A DNA stretch of 64,000 nucleotides. Source: Acholeplasmataceae bacterium UBA5769. Its GTDB lineage: Bacteria > Bacillota_I > Bacilli_A > Acholeplasmatales > Acholeplasmataceae. The notes beneath the pieces were generated by a model, which saw only the letters and a list, made by a program, of their open reading frames with translations, ran no database searches and was not told where the DNA came from. Where the stretch lies: NCBI GenBank assembly GCA_002418725.1, contig DIER01000019.1:28258-92257 (forward strand), read 5' to 3'. Shown here piece after piece: positions 21,823-30,703 of the stretch; position 1 is the stretch's first letter; each line of letters starts with the position of its first letter. Both the position numbers and the translations under genes were made by a program.

Positions 21823-22822
21823 AATGGCGGATTACGATATTTATATCGAAAAAAACATGTTGAATCAATTGCCAAAAATGATTGAAAAAATCTATGCAGA
21901 TCGAAAACTTTTTGTCGTGACCGATCAGCATCTTTTTGATTTATACCACGAAAGATTAACGGATATTTTGAAAGACTATAGTGTCCAATATGTCGTGATA
22001 AAGCCAGGCGAGAAAAGTAAGTCCTTTGATACGTATCAATTAGTCATTGAAACACTTATTGAAAAAGGCATTAAACGCAGTGATTTGATCGTCGCTTTTG
22101 GTGGTGGTGTGGTTGGTGATTTAACAGGGTTTGTTGCTGCGACACTTTACCGAGGTATACCGTTTATTCAGGTACCAACGTCGCTTTTAGCGATGGTTGA
22201 TTCATCCATTGGTGGAAAAGTTGGGATTGATTTAGCGTATGGAAAGAATTTAGTTGGGGCTTTTTATCAACCAAAAATGGTTGTTATCGATCCCGAATTA
22301 CTTAAATCTTTACCGCTTCGCGATTATCGAAATGGACTTGCAGAAATGATTAAAGCGGGGCTCATCGGAGATAAACATTTGTATCATTATCTTTTAGAAC
22401 ATGACGAGGTTGGAGAACAAGAGATAAGTCAATCCATTTGTGTCAAAAGAGAATTGGTTTTATTAGACCCATACGATAAGAAAGAGCGCATGCTTTTAAA
22501 CTTTGGACATACCTTTGGTCATGCCATAGAAAAAAAACATCGTTATGAGACCTATTTGCATGGTGAAGCCATCAGTTATGGTATGTTGATCGCGCTAGAA
22601 ATAGGAAAATCGTTGGGCGAAACGAAAGATGAACTTTATGAAGAAGTTAAAGCGTTGTTAATCAAAAGAGGTTTAGTTAAAGAACCACTTTTACATATGG
22701 ATGATTATAAAGATGCGATCATTCACGATAAGAAGATGTTATCAGACGGTCTTCATTTTGTCATTGTTGATAAACCAGGGAATGCCAAGATTAAAGTCTT
22801 GCGTCTAGAGGATTTATCATGA
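21809..22822 (+). CDS. aroB: 3-dehydroquinate synthase
   Basis: About 337 residues. I start it at a TTG (21809) because AGAGG lies 7 bases before it and it keeps the first beta strand (FIKMADYDIYIE) that AroB proteins need. The ATG at 21824 lacks a nearby ribosome site; the open frame continues upstream inside tyrA. NAD-binding and metal motifs are clear: AFGGGVVGDLTGFVAATLYRG (split over 19 and 2 residues), QVPTSLLAMVDSSIGGKVG, LNFGHTFGHAIE and HGEAISYGM, with the metal-ligand His in the last two. It cyclises DAHP to dehydroquinate. It overlaps tyrA by 14 bases and aroA by 4. Confidence 0.93.
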   Translation: MTFIKMADYDIYIEKNMLNQLPKMIEKIYADRKLFVVTDQHLFDLYHERLTDILKDYSVQYVVIKPGEKSKSFDTYQLVIETLIEKGIKRSDLIVAFGGGVVGDLTGFVAATLYRGIPFIQVPTSLLAMVDSSIGGKVGIDLAYGKNLVGAFYQPKMVVIDPELLKSLPLRDYRNGLAEMIKAGLIGDKHLYHYLLEHDEVGEQEISQSICVKRELVLLDPYDKKERMLLNFGHTFGHAIEKKHRYETYLHGEAISYGMLIALEIGKSLGETKDELYEEVKALLIKRGLVKEPLLHMDDYKDAIIHDKKMLSDGLHFVIVDKPGNAKIKVLRLEDLS

Positions 22823-24078
22823 TTGTCAGGATTGAGCCAAAACCTTTAAACGGTACGGTAGAAGTTATATCTTCGAAATCTTTATCACATCGTTATGTGA
22901 TTGCTGCTGGTCTATCAAAAGACAGGAGTGTCATTGATAACGTTTTAGATTCGGACGATCTTTTAGCAACTAAAAAAGCATTGAAACAGTTGGGGGTTAT
23001 CTTTGATGGGAATGCCATCAAAGGAACAGATTTTACCTATGATGGAAATGTTGTTGATTGTCATGAATCGGGGTCGACCTTACGTTTTTTTATTCCCATT
23101 TTTATGCTCTTAGATCAAGAGGTTACATTTCATGGGAAAGGAAGATTACCTGATAGACCCCTTGATGTTTATAAAGAAATGTTTGAAAAGACTTACCTTT
23201 GGAAAAAACAAGGAAGTCGTGAACTTCCTTTAACAGTGAAAGGTCCTTTAATTGGTGGTACTTATCACATGAGGGGCGATGTTTCCTCTCAGTTTATGAC
23301 AGGTCTATTGTTTGCTCTACCTTTGGCAAAAGAAGATTCAATGATTCATTTAACGACACCGTTATCCTCTAAAGATTATGTTGAACTGACACTGGATGTG
23401 CTTAAGGCATTTGGTATTCACATCAAGTATGATAACCACCAGTTTTTCATCAAAGGAAATCAAACATATAAAGCGGTTCAAGCACGTGTTGAAGGTGATT
23501 TCTCACAAGCAGCTTTCTTTATGGTTGCGGGATTAATTGGAAAACCATTGACCCTCACGGGATTAAATCCCTCTTCCAAACAAGGGGATCAGAAAATTGT
23601 TGATATCTTAAAAAAAATGAAAGGAAACGTGGTTTATGATCTTGACAGTGCATCTTATCAAATCACACCTTCTGTGACCCAAGCCACAACGATTGATCTA
23701 GATCCAATCCCCGATTTAGGGCCGATCTTGATGGTCTTAGCGGGGCTTTCTTTGGGAACAACCCATTTCAAAGGCATTTCAAGACTACGATTGAAAGAAT
23801 CCGATCGCATGGAAGCCATGCGGAAGGCTTTAGAGATTTTAGGTGTTGAGGTTATAGTGTCAGGTGATGAAGCATGGATTAAGGGAGTACCTTTCTTCAA
23901 AGGAAATGTGGTCATAGATGGTGCAAATGACCATCGCATTGTCATGGCTTTATCCATTGCAAGCATTAAAACCCAAGGGACAATCACCATCACCCATGCT
24001 GAAAGTATTACGAAATCCTATCCAACTTTTTTCCAAGTCTTTAAGAACTTAGGAGGAACCATAGATGAACTTAAATGA
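22819..24078 (+). CDS. aroA: 3-phosphoshikimate 1-carboxyvinyltransferase (EPSP synthase)
   Basis: This 419-residue two-domain enzyme has SSKSLSHRYVIAAGL (residues 18-32) for shikimate-3-phosphate binding and HESGSTLRFFIPIF as the family's ESGSTxR loop. SRLRLKESDRMEAM is the second signature, and DGANDHRIVMAL the C-terminal one. It adds enolpyruvyl from phosphoenolpyruvate. The loop is of the class II type, in which Gly-Asn-Ala-Gly-Thr is replaced; insensitivity to glyphosate is therefore possible but not shown. The ATG overlaps the aroB TGA, and the stop overlaps the start of the chorismate mutase gene by 14 bases. Confidence 0.95.
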   Translation: MIVRIEPKPLNGTVEVISSKSLSHRYVIAAGLSKDRSVIDNVLDSDDLLATKKALKQLGVIFDGNAIKGTDFTYDGNVVDCHESGSTLRFFIPIFMLLDQEVTFHGKGRLPDRPLDVYKEMFEKTYLWKKQGSRELPLTVKGPLIGGTYHMRGDVSSQFMTGLLFALPLAKEDSMIHLTTPLSSKDYVELTLDVLKAFGIHIKYDNHQFFIKGNQTYKAVQARVEGDFSQAAFFMVAGLIGKPLTLTGLNPSSKQGDQKIVDILKKMKGNVVYDLDSASYQITPSVTQATTIDLDPIPDLGPILMVLAGLSLGTTHFKGISRLRLKESDRMEAMRKALEILGVEVIVSGDEAWIKGVPFFKGNVVIDGANDHRIVMALSIASIKTQGTITITHAESITKSYPTFFQVFKNLGGTIDELK

Positions 24079-24325
24079 ACTCAGAAATGAAATTGATGAC
24101 ATCGATCAACAGATGATGGAACTCTTTAAAAAAAGAATGGCTGTTGCCAAACAAATCGGTAAAGTCAAGAGAGCCATGGGCTTACCTATTTTTGATCAGA
24201 CGAGAGAGAAAATATTGTTAGAAAAAAGAGAAGTAGCTTTAAATGATGAAGCATTGTGGCCTGCATATCGCAGTTTTTTAGTCAAACTATTTGAGTTATC
24301 AAAGGAATGGCAACATCATGAATGA
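24065..24325 (+). CDS. aroQ: Chorismate mutase, AroQ class
   Basis: An 86-residue all-helical chorismate mutase. RNEIDDIDQQMMELFKKRMA (residues 6-25) carries the first Arg and the helix 1 pattern. KQIGKVKRAMGLPIFDQTRE holds the active-site Lys and Arg, and the final helix ends in FELSKEWQ. It converts chorismate to prephenate for TyrA. The free-standing form is not fused to DAHP synthase or prephenate dehydratase, although in many Bacilli it is. AGGAGG lies within the end of aroA, 7 bases before the ATG. It overlaps aroE by 8 bases. The symbol aroQ is used here for the mutase and not for type II dehydroquinase. Confidence 0.9.
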   Translation: MNLNELRNEIDDIDQQMMELFKKRMAVAKQIGKVKRAMGLPIFDQTREKILLEKREVALNDEALWPAYRSFLVKLFELSKEWQHHE

Positions 24326-25103
24326 ACGCTATGGATTGTTGGGTAAACACATCGCATATAGCAAGTCACCACAGATTCATCAACATATGGCTAAAAAACT
24401 AGGTCTTAGCGTGTCTTATGAACTTTTTGATTGTGAGGAAGAGGATTTAGCTAAATATGTCAAACAGTTAAGACAAGGTGTCCTTCACGGTTTAAATGTC
24501 ACAATTCCTTATAAACAAAGTGTGATGAAATATGTTGATGTTTTAACACCGAAGGCTAAACGAATTAAAGCCGTCAATACGCTTTATCTTAAAGGGGATA
24601 AAATCATCGGTGATAATACCGATTATGATGGATTTTTAGGATTGATTGCAAAGTATAACATTGATGTCAAAGATAAAAAGGTTTATCTACTAGGCACTGG
24701 TGGTGCAGCGAAAGCAGCGTATGTCGTTTTATCAGATTTGGGTGCAAACATTACGGTTGTCACCAGACAGCTCGCAGAAAATGACCCCTTGTTCAAACGG
24801 GTTATCACCTATCCGATGATTAACCCTAAAGAAGTTGATTTATATGTCAACGCGACACCGATTGGGACTGCACCTAAGAGTAATGAGTCTGTTTTGCCTA
24901 AAGCAATGGTTGAAAATCATAGGGTTATTGATTTGATTTATCAACCAGAGAAGACACAACTGATGTCTTTTGCAAAAGAGGCATATAACGGGTTATGGAT
25001 GCTTATCATACAAGCACTTAAGAGTGAAGAGATTTGGTTTGAAAGAAAAATAGATGCTACACATGGGTTGTTGCAAGAACTAAAGGAAGTGATTTATCGA
25101 TGA
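24318..25103 (+). CDS. aroE: Shikimate dehydrogenase
   Basis: About 261 residues from the ATG at 24318, which follows AAAGGAATGG and aligns with the usual start (MNERYGLLGKHIAYSKSPQIH). The substrate site is YSKSPQIHQHM and NVTIPYK with its catalytic Lys; NTDYDGF follows. The NADP-binding site is LLGTGGAAKAAYVVL (about residues 119-133), with the basic residue R after VVT. It reduces 3-dehydroshikimate to shikimate. It lies between the chorismate mutase gene (8-bp overlap) and aroC (4-bp overlap). No dehydroquinase or shikimate kinase gene is in the operon, so those steps must be encoded elsewhere or done differently. Confidence 0.94.
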   Translation: MNERYGLLGKHIAYSKSPQIHQHMAKKLGLSVSYELFDCEEEDLAKYVKQLRQGVLHGLNVTIPYKQSVMKYVDVLTPKAKRIKAVNTLYLKGDKIIGDNTDYDGFLGLIAKYNIDVKDKKVYLLGTGGAAKAAYVVLSDLGANITVVTRQLAENDPLFKRVITYPMINPKEVDLYVNATPIGTAPKSNESVLPKAMVENHRVIDLIYQPEKTQLMSFAKEAYNGLWMLIIQALKSEEIWFERKIDATHGLLQELKEVIYR

Positions 25104-26086
25104 ATCATTACGGAACATTATTCCACGTCTCACTCTATGGAGAATCCCATGGTGATGCGATTGGCATCATTATTGATGGGATACCTGCAGGGCTAAAGAT
25201 AGATGTTGAAAAGATTAAAGAAGATTTAATAAAGAGACAACCTCAAGCCATTGGGACAACACCACGTAAAGAGTTAGATGCATTTAAAATCTTATCTGGT
25301 TTTTATCAAGGACATGCAACGGGTACACCGCTTCATCTCATGATTGAAAACGTTAATAAAAAGTCTGAAGACTATGAACATCTCAAATCACATCCTCGTC
25401 CAGGGCATGCAGATTTTGTTGCGGAAAAGAAATATAAAGGATTTCAAGATCCAAGAGGTGGCGGCCATTTTTCAGGTCGTTTAACTGCAGCGTTGGTTGC
25501 TGCAGGCTCTATTGCGAAAATGATCATCCCCTTTAACATCACCTCAAAACTTGTGCAATTAGGTGAACTTACCGATATGGAAAAGGTGGACTCATATGTT
25601 ACAGAAATCATGAAACAACAAGACTCTGTGGGTGGGATCATTGAAGTAAGAGCGACCCAAATGATGGTTGGATTAGGTGAACCTTTCTTTGGAAAACTTG
25701 ACAGTGAAATCGCGAAAATGATGTTTTCAGTACCAGCGGTAAAAGGTGTAGAAATAGGTACTGGGTTTCGCGGGATAAACCTAAAAGGAAGTGCTTTTAA
25801 CGATGTGATGATGGATGAAAAGGGGACGACGAAAACCAATCATAGTGGTGGTATATCAGGTGGTATTTCAAACGGAAATGATCTCGTTGTCCGCGTGATG
25901 ATTAAACCAGCATCATCCATTGGGAAGCCTCAAGAAACGTATCATTTTGAAAAAAACACTGTTGAAACACTAGATATTGGTGGTAGACACGATGTCGCTA
26001 TCGCCAGAAGAGCAGGTATTGTTTTAGAGAGTATGTTAGCGATTTGTTTAGCAGATATGTATTTGATCCATAAGGCTTATCAGTAG
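25100..26086 (+). CDS. aroC: Chorismate synthase
   Basis: This 328-residue protein is rather short for the family (typically 350-400). The signatures are present: YGESHGDAIG near the start, GHADFVAEKKY, DPRGGGHFSGR, and the C-terminal GGRHDVAIARRAGIV with FMN- and substrate-binding residues. It eliminates phosphate from EPSP with reduced FMN, giving chorismate. The shortness seems to come from deletions between motifs and not from truncation, because the ending DMYLIHK is retained. The ATG overlaps the aroE stop by 4 bases. A terminator overlaps the end of the gene, closing the operon. Confidence 0.94.
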   Translation: MNHYGTLFHVSLYGESHGDAIGIIIDGIPAGLKIDVEKIKEDLIKRQPQAIGTTPRKELDAFKILSGFYQGHATGTPLHLMIENVNKKSEDYEHLKSHPRPGHADFVAEKKYKGFQDPRGGGHFSGRLTAALVAAGSIAKMIIPFNITSKLVQLGELTDMEKVDSYVTEIMKQQDSVGGIIEVRATQMMVGLGEPFFGKLDSEIAKMMFSVPAVKGVEIGTGFRGINLKGSAFNDVMMDEKGTTKTNHSGGISGGISNGNDLVVRVMIKPASSIGKPQETYHFEKNTVETLDIGGRHDVAIARRAGIVLESMLAICLADMYLIHKAYQ

Positions 26087-26102
26087 ATAAGTCTTTTTTT
26101 GT
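26073..26102 (+). terminator. Terminator of the aro operon
   Basis: GGCTTATC-AGTA-GATAAGTC, an 8-bp stem with one G-U pair, is followed by T7. It includes the aroC stop codon and directly abuts the -35 of cadC. Confidence 0.75.
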
Positions 26103-26130
26103 TTACAAGGATTTAGGATGGGTGTATACT
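26102..26130 (+). promoter_or_regulatory. Promoter of cadCA
   Basis: TTTACA (26102-26107), 17 bases, TATACT (26125-26130). The start near 26137 lies inside the candidate CadC operator. Confidence 0.7.
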
Positions 26131-26132
26131 AT

Positions 26133-26160
26133 ATATGAACATATGAGCAAACATTCATAT
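26133..26160 (+). promoter_or_regulatory. Candidate CadC/ArsR operator
   Basis: ATATGAA (26133-26139) and TTCATAT (26154-26160) form a perfect 7-bp dyad with a 14-base centre that itself is partly symmetric. ArsR/SmtB repressors bind 12-2-12 dyads of similar sequence at the start site, as here. Confidence 0.6.
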
Positions 26161-26171
26161 GAGGAGGCTTC

Positions 26172-26528
26172 ATGAAGACAGATCGTTGTGAAACGGTGTG
26201 CATACACCAAGATAAGATTGAAGTAGTTAAAAAAGATATCTTAAAAGATCAAAAGTTATTTGAGTTATCTAATCTTTTTAAAGTCATTTCTGATCCGACA
26301 CGGATTCGTATTTTATACGCGCTTGAAAAACAAGAACTTTGTGTCTGCGACATCGCAGTGATACTAGATATGACACAGAGTGCCATCTCGCACCAACTTA
26401 AAGTCTTAAGATTAAGTCGTCTCGTATTAAGTCGAAAAGAAGGTAAAACAGTCTTTTACCGACTATCGGATGAACACGTTCAAAAACTTTTTAGACAAGC
26501 ACTTGATCATATTATGGAGGACAACTGA
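26172..26528 (+). CDS. cadC: CadC-type metal-sensing ArsR repressor
   Basis: This 118-residue winged-helix repressor has the metal-site Cys residues of CadC: CETVC at residues 6-10 and ELCVCDIA in the middle, the alpha3N site of thiolate ligands. The DNA-recognition helix is TQSAISHQLKVL. Binding of Cd, Pb or Zn should release it from the operator just upstream. GAGGAGG stands 4 bases before the ATG. The P-type ATPase gene starts one base after its stop, making a standard cadCA detoxification operon. The exact metal cannot be read from the sequence. Confidence 0.9.
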   Translation: MKTDRCETVCIHQDKIEVVKKDILKDQKLFELSNLFKVISDPTRIRILYALEKQELCVCDIAVILDMTQSAISHQLKVLRLSRLVLSRKEGKTVFYRLSDEHVQKLFRQALDHIMEDN

Positions 26529-26529
26529 G

Positions 26530-28638
26530 ATGAAAAAAGTCTATCAAATCAAAGATATTGATTGTGCGAACTGCGCACTTAAAATCGAAAAAGAAATTCA
26601 GAAGATGGATGGTGTTGAAGAAGTTAACTTGGATTTTGCCCGTGAAAAGATTACCATCTTAGGATCGGTCAAACATATTGATGCAAAAATGTTAGAGAAA
26701 GTCGCACAATCCGTTGAAAAAGATGTTCATGTTCACGATATGGATGAAGTGATTGATAAAGAAGAAGTGACCTTATCACCCAAACAATGGTTGATGTATG
26801 GTATTGGAGTTGTGCTCGCGGTTGTCGCCTACGTGATAAGAGATGTTTTGCAAAGTACATTTTTAGATGTTGTTGCGATACCCCTTTATGTGATTAGCTA
26901 TGTTATCTTTGGACACAGCGTTTTGTTACGAGCTTTTCAAAACATCAAGAAAGGTAAATTTTTCGACGAACATTTCTTAATGACGATTGCAACGCTCGGT
27001 GCGATTGGTATTGGTGAGTTCATTGAAGGGATTGCAGTCATGCTCTTCTATCGCGTGGGGGAATACCTTCAAGATTTATCTGTTTCGCGTTCAAGAAAGA
27101 GCATTAAATCATTGATTCAACTCAAACCAACCATCGCCCATCGACTTGAACAAGATGGCATCGTTGATATTACTCCAGAGAAGTTAAATGTGGGCGATCT
27201 CATCGTGATTAGACCTGGAGAGAAAGTACCTGTTGATGGGATTATCACAGAAGGTAGTTCATGGCTTGATACGAGTTCGATTACCGGTGAATCAATGCCT
27301 AGAGATGCCTTTGAAGGTAAAGAAGTGATTTCAGGTTCATTAAACATCTCGGGGTTGATTACCGTTCAGGTCCAAAAAGCATATCAAGATTCTACGGTTA
27401 AAAAAATCATGGATTTTGTGGAAAATAATGCGATGAAAAAAGCGAACACAGAAAAATTCATGACCAAGTTTGCATCATATTACACCCCGATTGTTGTCGG
27501 ATTGGCATTGCTCTTAGCGTTTGTCGTTCCTTTGGTTGTTTCCTTATTCCAAGGTGTAAGTTATGGCTCACTTTTAATAACGTATATTGAGCGTGCTTTG
27601 ATTTTCCTAGTGATCAGTTGTCCCTGTGCACTTGTATTATCTATTCCACTCTCATTTTTTGCGGGTATTGGATCTGCTTCAAGAAAAGGTATTCTTTTTA
27701 AAAGTGGAAGTGATCTTGAAATGATGGCAGCCATCAAGCATGTAGTCTTTGATAAAACGGGAACACTTAGTCAAGGGAAGTTTAAGCTTGATCAAATTGT
27801 CTCAGGTGAACCAGAATTAATCTTAGAATACGCAGCACATGCCGAATACCACTCAAACCATCCGATTGCAAAATCCATTTTAGAAGCCTACGGAAAAACA
27901 CCGAATGACAAGATGGTTTTATCGGTCAGAGAAATTGCGGGTAAAGGTGTTCGCGCAAATTATAAAGGGATTCATCTTTTCATTGGTAATGAAAGATTAA
28001 TGGATGAACAAAAGATCAAGTATCTGAAAACCCATCAAATGGGTACCATCGTGTATGTCGCTGCTAACGGGGAGTTCATGGGTTATCTTGTGATCAAAGA
28101 TCAGCTTAAACCCAAAGCAAAGAGAGCGATACAAGGGTTATTAAAACAACATTTAAAAGTGACTATGGTTACCGGTGACTATGACTCTGAAGCGAAAGAT
28201 GCATGTTTTCAACTGGGGATTGAGGATTATGTTGCAAACTGCTTACCAGAAGATAAAGTTAATCTCGTAAAAGATTTACAGAAGAAAGAAAAAGTTCTCT
28301 TTGTCGGTGATGGTATCAATGATGCACCTGTCTTAACACAAGCCGATTTAGGGATGGCGATGGGTGGTATAGGATCAGATGTTGCCATTGAGGCCGCTGA
28401 TGTTGTCATCATGAACGATGATCCACATCAAGTGCTTGTAGGCTATCATCTTGCGAAGAAAACAATGCATATCGTGTTTCAAAATGTGATCATGGCACTT
28501 GGTATAAAAGGTATCGTCTTGATTTTAGGTGCGTTAGGTTACGCAAATATGTGGCTTGCCATCTTTGCTGATGTCGGTGTTTCCATTTTAGCTGTGATGA
28601 ATGCGATGCGTATCTTTAAACTTAAAAAGCATAAGTAA
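26530..28638 (+). CDS. cadA: Heavy-metal-exporting P1B-type ATPase (CadA/ZntA-like)
   Basis: About 702 residues. I use the ATG at 26530, preceded by GGAGG, because upstream in-frame codons lie within cadC. An N-terminal metal-binding domain carries DCANC (residues 11-15, CxxC). About eight membrane helices follow, with ISCPCALVL (CPC near residue 363) forming the metal channel. DKTGTLSQGK has the phosphorylated Asp (near 407), HSNHPIA is the HP loop, and GDGINDAPVLTQADLG the hinge. CPC with the final-helix pattern DVGVSILAVMNAMR points to Zn/Cd/Pb and not Cu export. It works in the membrane and is regulated by CadC. A strong hairpin follows. Confidence 0.93.
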   Translation: MKKVYQIKDIDCANCALKIEKEIQKMDGVEEVNLDFAREKITILGSVKHIDAKMLEKVAQSVEKDVHVHDMDEVIDKEEVTLSPKQWLMYGIGVVLAVVAYVIRDVLQSTFLDVVAIPLYVISYVIFGHSVLLRAFQNIKKGKFFDEHFLMTIATLGAIGIGEFIEGIAVMLFYRVGEYLQDLSVSRSRKSIKSLIQLKPTIAHRLEQDGIVDITPEKLNVGDLIVIRPGEKVPVDGIITEGSSWLDTSSITGESMPRDAFEGKEVISGSLNISGLITVQVQKAYQDSTVKKIMDFVENNAMKKANTEKFMTKFASYYTPIVVGLALLLAFVVPLVVSLFQGVSYGSLLITYIERALIFLVISCPCALVLSIPLSFFAGIGSASRKGILFKSGSDLEMMAAIKHVVFDKTGTLSQGKFKLDQIVSGEPELILEYAAHAEYHSNHPIAKSILEAYGKTPNDKMVLSVREIAGKGVRANYKGIHLFIGNERLMDEQKIKYLKTHQMGTIVYVAANGEFMGYLVIKDQLKPKAKRAIQGLLKQHLKVTMVTGDYDSEAKDACFQLGIEDYVANCLPEDKVNLVKDLQKKEKVLFVGDGINDAPVLTQADLGMAMGGIGSDVAIEAADVVIMNDDPHQVLVGYHLAKKTMHIVFQNVIMALGIKGIVLILGALGYANMWLAIFADVGVSILAVMNAMRIFKLKKHK

Positions 28639-28662
28639 AGGGATGGATTCATCCCTTTTTTG
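28637..28662 (+). terminator. Terminator of cadCA
   Basis: AAGGGATG-GATT-CATCCCTT hairpin with T6 directly after the cadA stop. Confidence 0.85.
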
Positions 28663-28685
28663 TATGCCGAAAGATATTCTTCTTG

Positions 28686-28691
28686 TATAAT
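28686..28691 (+). promoter_or_regulatory. -10 element of recG
   Basis: A consensus TATAAT lies 17 bases before the recG ATG. The start near 28698 leaves a very short leader and excludes the upstream in-frame start codons. Confidence 0.5.
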
Positions 28692-28707
28692 AAAAACAGG
28701 TGATTAT

Positions 28708-30672
28708 ATGGACGTCAAACTCGAGCAAATCAAGGGCATTGGACCATCAACATTACGTTTATTTAGAAATCATGGCATATGGAATACCTATGACCTTCTT
28801 TTGCATACGCCTAAAGGCTATGAAGATTTTTCAATCACCAGTTTATCCGATGCTTCACATAAAGATACGTTAACCGTGCTTGGCAAAATCATCAGTGAAC
28901 CTAAGTTGATTCGTGGTGGTAAAGTCGAACGCATTGTCTTTAAAGCAGAGGTATTCAAGCAGCATGTTGAGGTTGTTGCTTTTGGGAAAAGTTATTTATT
29001 CAAACAGTTGATTCAAGGCGAAACCATTCAGATAAAAGGCATCTATGATTTGTATCGTAAACAGATCAATGCATCTTCTTTAGTTAAACCAGAAAAACGT
29101 GTTGAAATCAAGCCTACCTATGGTCTAGAAGGTTTATACGATAAGACCATCATGAATCTGGTTCAAACCATTAAAGATGAAAAACAAGTGGCAATCTATG
29201 AAAATATTCCCAAGACATTGATTGACCGGTATCACTTGCTTGGCCGAGAAGATGCGCTTTTCAAACTCCATCTGCCCAAAGATATGCTTGAAATCGAACA
29301 AGCAAAAAGAAGAATGAAATATGAGGAAGCCTTTTTCCTACAACTCAAACTCTTGGGTAGTCAACAAAAGAAGCGTGATCGACTCCCCAAAAATTATGAC
29401 ATTCACGCCGTTAAAGATCTCATACAACACATCCCTTATGAGTTAACACAAGATCAAAAATCTGCTGTTAACGACATCTTTAGAGACTTTAAACAGCCAC
29501 ATACTTCCTATCGACTTATTCAAGGCGATGTTGGATCTGGAAAAACGATTGTAGCAATGTTGGCCAGTTATGCCATCGTCACCGCAAAAGAACAAGTATC
29601 TATCATGGCACCCACAGAACTCCTCGCCAATCAACACTATCAGTTTTTTTCTCGTTATTTAAAAGACACCAAAATCGCTTTATTAACAGGAAAAACAAAA
29701 GATAAAGAATCGGTGAAGGAACGTATTTTAAAACACGAATATGATATCGTGATTGGCACACACGCCCTCATCGAGTCCGATGTGAAGTTTCATCATTTAG
29801 GTTTAGTTATCATTGATGAACAACACAAATTCGGTGTTCAGACCAGAGATGAATTGATTGAAAAAGCACATGCCAAAGATGTGATTTATTTAACAGCGAC
29901 ACCGATTCCACGAACACTCGCCATGGCTGCCTTTGGTGAATCTCATGTGTCACTGATCAAAGAGAAACCCAAAGAACGTAAACCCGTGGAAACCGTCTAC
30001 TTAACAAAAGATAAAATGAACACGGTTTATGAACAAATGCATCTAGCGTTAAACAGAAAAGAACATGTCATGGTTATTGTACCGGCTATAGACTCAGAAA
30101 AAATAAGTGACAACATTGAAACCGTTTATGAAGAACTCAAAGAACGTTTCAATGAAACGATTTATGTTTTACATGGCAGAAAAACTGCACTAGAACAAGA
30201 TGAAGCGATGAACGGATTTGTCATGCAACCAGGCTCCATCTTACTTGCAACCACGATGGTTGAAGTAGGGATTGATATTCCAACAGCAACCACGATGGCT
30301 ATCTTCCATGCTGAACGTTTTGGATTGTCACAACTCCATCAATTAAGAGGTCGCGTTGGACGAGGAGAACGATCAAGTATCTGCTACTTGATTTCTGAAA
30401 AAGAGGATCTAGAACGACTCCAAGTTTTATCACAGACAAACGATGGTTTTATCCTCTCTGAATACGATTTAAAGATGCGAGGTCCTGGTGATTTTCTAGG
30501 TGTTGAGCAATCAGGTTACTTCAAATTTAAATATTTAAACATCGTTGAAGATTACCCTGTTTTGCTCGAAGCACAAAAAAATGTCACAGAATTATTGCAA
30601 CGAAAAGATTTTTATACCAATCCTCAGTTTAAATATTTGGTGAAGGTCATCACACCAGCACCGCTCGTGTGA
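28708..30672 (+). CDS. recG: ATP-dependent DNA helicase RecG
   Basis: About 654 residues from the ATG at 28708, preceded by AGGTGAT; the frame is open upstream, but that part lies on the promoter. The wedge/OB domain (about residues 1-190) binds branched DNA. The helicase motor has Walker A GDVGSGKT (about 273), DEQH (about 368), TATPIPRT and the RecG TRG-type end QLRGRVGRGERSS. RecG reverses stalled forks and resolves D- and R-loops. As in Bacillus, plsX and rnc follow, but fapR, fabD, fabG and acpP are missing between. The recG stop lies in the extended -10 of plsX. Confidence 0.94.
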   Translation: MDVKLEQIKGIGPSTLRLFRNHGIWNTYDLLLHTPKGYEDFSITSLSDASHKDTLTVLGKIISEPKLIRGGKVERIVFKAEVFKQHVEVVAFGKSYLFKQLIQGETIQIKGIYDLYRKQINASSLVKPEKRVEIKPTYGLEGLYDKTIMNLVQTIKDEKQVAIYENIPKTLIDRYHLLGREDALFKLHLPKDMLEIEQAKRRMKYEEAFFLQLKLLGSQQKKRDRLPKNYDIHAVKDLIQHIPYELTQDQKSAVNDIFRDFKQPHTSYRLIQGDVGSGKTIVAMLASYAIVTAKEQVSIMAPTELLANQHYQFFSRYLKDTKIALLTGKTKDKESVKERILKHEYDIVIGTHALIESDVKFHHLGLVIIDEQHKFGVQTRDELIEKAHAKDVIYLTATPIPRTLAMAAFGESHVSLIKEKPKERKPVETVYLTKDKMNTVYEQMHLALNRKEHVMVIVPAIDSEKISDNIETVYEELKERFNETIYVLHGRKTALEQDEAMNGFVMQPGSILLATTMVEVGIDIPTATTMAIFHAERFGLSQLHQLRGRVGRGERSSICYLISEKEDLERLQVLSQTNDGFILSEYDLKMRGPGDFLGVEQSGYFKFKYLNIVEDYPVLLEAQKNVTELLQRKDFYTNPQFKYLVKVITPAPLV

Positions 30673-30678
30673 TATAAT
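30670..30678 (+). promoter_or_regulatory. Extended -10 promoter of plsX
   Basis: TGATATAAT, whose TGA is the recG stop codon; TATAAT is 30673-30678. No good -35 at 17 bases. Confidence 0.55.
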
Positions 30679-30703
30679 TATAGATACGAAAGTAGGGATA
30701 CAT

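Noticed and set aside
28660..28707. Upstream in-frame start for recG
   Set aside because: It overlaps the cadA terminator and the -10 element; the ATG at 28708 has a ribosome site.
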